This document shows, in pieces, positions 62,785 to 64,000 of a stretch of 64,000 nucleotides of DNA (position 1 is the first letter of the stretch; every line of letters begins with the position of its first letter). The position numbers and the translations under genes were made by a program. Below the pieces are notes generated by a model. That model did not search any database. It saw only the letters and a list, made by a program, of their open reading frames with translations, and was not told where the DNA came from. The DNA is from Paeniroseomonas aquatica (GTDB lineage: Bacteria > Pseudomonadota > Alphaproteobacteria > Acetobacterales > Acetobacteraceae): the NCBI RefSeq assembly GCF_030409335.1, contig NZ_JAUFPN010000142.1:1-64000 (forward strand). The letters are read 5' to 3'.

Positions 62785-62970
62785 GCGCCGGCCGCCGCCG
62801 GTGGCACGCGCCATGCAAGCACCGGGCGGGTTAGGGCAGGGTTCGGGCCGGACCGTCGCCGCGGCCGGAACTTGATGCTGCGCGCCGCTGGCGCGATGCC
62901 CAAGGATGCGGCAGGCTGATGTGAAACCGGGCGGGGTAATCCGTCCGGACTGGGAGCTGAGGGACACGAC

Positions 62971-64000
62971 ATGGATCGCAGGAATTTCCTGAAGGGGACG
63001 GCCGCCGCCGGCCTGGTGGGTGCGTCTGCCGGCCTGGCCGGGCCGGCGCTGTCGCAGGGCGCCGCCGCCCGCACCCTGCGCTTCGTGCCGCAGGCGAATC
63101 TGGCCAATTTCGACCCGATCTGGGGCACCCAGTACGTGGTGCGCAACGGCGCCGCGATGGTCTGGGACACGCTCTACGGCTTCGACGCCGAGCTGAAGCC
63201 GCAGCGCCAGATGGCCGAGGCCGAGCAGGTCTCGGCCGATGGGCTGACCTGGGACTTCCGGCTGCGCCCGGGGCTGAAATTCCACGACGGCAGCCCGGTG
63301 CTGGCCAAGGACGTGGTCGCCAGCCTGACCCGCTGGTCGGCCCGCGACCCGATGGGCCAGATGCTGAAGGCGATCCAGCAGGAGCTGGTCGCGGTCGACG
63401 ACCGCAACGTCCGCTGGGTGCTGAAGAAGCCCTACCCCAAGATGCTGATGGCGCTGGGCAAGAATTCCACGCCGATGGCCTTCATCATGCCGGAGCGGCT
63501 GGCGAAGACCGATCCCTTCACCCAGGTGGCCGAATTCATCGGCAGCGGGCCGATGCGCTTCAAGCGCGACGAGTGGAACCCCGGCGCCCGGGCGGTCTTC
63601 GAGAAATTCGCCGACTACGTCCCGCGCGACGAGCCCAGCTCCTGGCTCGCCGGCGGCAAGCGCATGGGCGTCGACCGGATCGAGTGGCTGGTGATGCCGG
63701 ATGCGGCGACGGCCTCCGCCGCGCTGCAGAACGGCGAGGTCGACTGGTGGGAGAACCCGATCACCGACCTGGTGCCGCAGCTCCGCCGCAACCGCAACCT
63801 CCGCGTCGACATCGCCGATCCGCTCGGCAACATCGGCACCTTCCGGATGAACCACACCACCACGCCCTTCAACGACGTGAAGGCGCGCCGCGCGGTGCTG
63901 ATGGCGATGAGCCAGGAAGACTACATGCGGGCGCTGGTCGGCGACGACGACAAGCTGTGGAAGCCGCTGCCGGGCTACTTCACCCCGGGCACGCCGCTGT
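62971..64000 (+). CDS. ABC solute-binding protein, family 5 (array member 7, cut by window end)
   Basis: The first 343 codons are present; the frame stays open to the window edge. The signal DRRNFLKGTAAAGLVGASAGLAGPALSQ is a consensus Tat motif (RRNFLK). The core LRPGLKFHDGSPVLAKDVVASLTRWSARD is followed by DWWENPITDLVPQLRRNRNL, closest to member 2. GGGAGCTGAGGG lies 9-20 nt upstream of the ATG. It sits 186 bp after member 6, the largest gap in the array. Confidence 0.9.
   Translation, partial: MDRRNFLKGTAAAGLVGASAGLAGPALSQGAAARTLRFVPQANLANFDPIWGTQYVVRNGAAMVWDTLYGFDAELKPQRQMAEAEQVSADGLTWDFRLRPGLKFHDGSPVLAKDVVASLTRWSARDPMGQMLKAIQQELVAVDDRNVRWVLKKPYPKMLMALGKNSTPMAFIMPERLAKTDPFTQVAEFIGSGPMRFKRDEWNPGARAVFEKFADYVPRDEPSSWLAGGKRMGVDRIEWLVMPDAATASAALQNGEVDWWENPITDLVPQLRRNRNLRVDIADPLGNIGTFRMNHTTTPFNDVKARRAVLMAMSQEDYMRALVGDDDKLWKPLPGYFTPGTPL

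Noticed and set aside
1-64000. tRNA, rRNA, riboswitch, insertion sequence, integrase or replication origin
   Set aside because: None was recognised on either strand. Small RNAs without clear terminators cannot be excluded by eye.

Overview
The window comes from a very GC-rich alphaproteobacterium, most likely an Acetobacteraceae (Roseomonas-like) member of the Rhodospirillales. This rests on the S10-spc-alpha ribosomal order with adk between secY and rpsM, the zinc-type adenylate kinase, an alphaproteobacterial CtaA, an Usg-family protein, TspO/MBR, and a tandem run of Tat-exported family-5 solute-binding proteins. It is an inference from gene content; no database was searched. No tRNA, rRNA, CRISPR array, transposase or integrase was seen.

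Layout. (1) 1-14430: the 3' end of tuf, then the S10, spc and alpha ribosomal operons in one orientation (rpsJ to rplQ, with secY, adk and rpoA), closed by a perfect GNRA-loop terminator. (2) 14438-27050: a patchwork of short units. These are an FkbM-type methyltransferase, a beta-propeller protein, a luciferase-like flavin monooxygenase, an SbmA/YddA-type ABC exporter behind a perfect 17-bp palindrome, altronate dehydratase, a divergent MerR regulator/metal transporter pair sharing a MerR-type promoter, a Na/Pi symporter-like protein, nicotinamidase, Usg, and a VTT-domain protein paired with a GT2 glycosyltransferase. (3) 27049-35394: ctaA (apparently leaderless), a giant soluble histidine kinase with 11 tandem PAS modules, tldD, a GNAT acetyltransferase and tspO. 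The tspO upstream region carries a 10-bp-phased CTCAATT array. (4) 35603-52360: an exopolysaccharide (EPS) locus. It has an ATP-grasp protein, two acyltransferase-3 proteins, an O-antigen ligase/polymerase-like protein, a five-gene operon with a type I secretion ABC/HlyD pair, two small unknown proteins and a GH5 glycanase, an outer-membrane beta-barrel, a WecG/TagA/CpsF glycosyltransferase, two GT2 glycosyltransferases, a polyprenyl-phosphate sugar transferase and GtrA. (5) 53092-64000: seven consecutive paralogous dipeptide/oligopeptide-type solute-binding proteins, the last cut by the window edge, all with RR-type (Tat-like) signal peptides and with no permease or ATPase gene in view.

How it works together. 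Regions 1 and 3 are housekeeping plus a possible redox or signal-integration kinase. Region 4 can start a lipid-linked repeat unit (sugar transferase), extend it (GT2s, TagA-type), decorate it (acyltransferases), polymerise it (Wzy-like), pass it through the outer membrane (beta-barrel) and trim it (GH5 glycanase co-transcribed with a type I secretion system). No Wza/Wzc/Wzx homologue is present in the window. Region 5 looks like a gene-amplified periplasmic receptor family.

Almost every long reading frame opposite or out of frame with these genes is a by-product of third-position GC bias and was left out.
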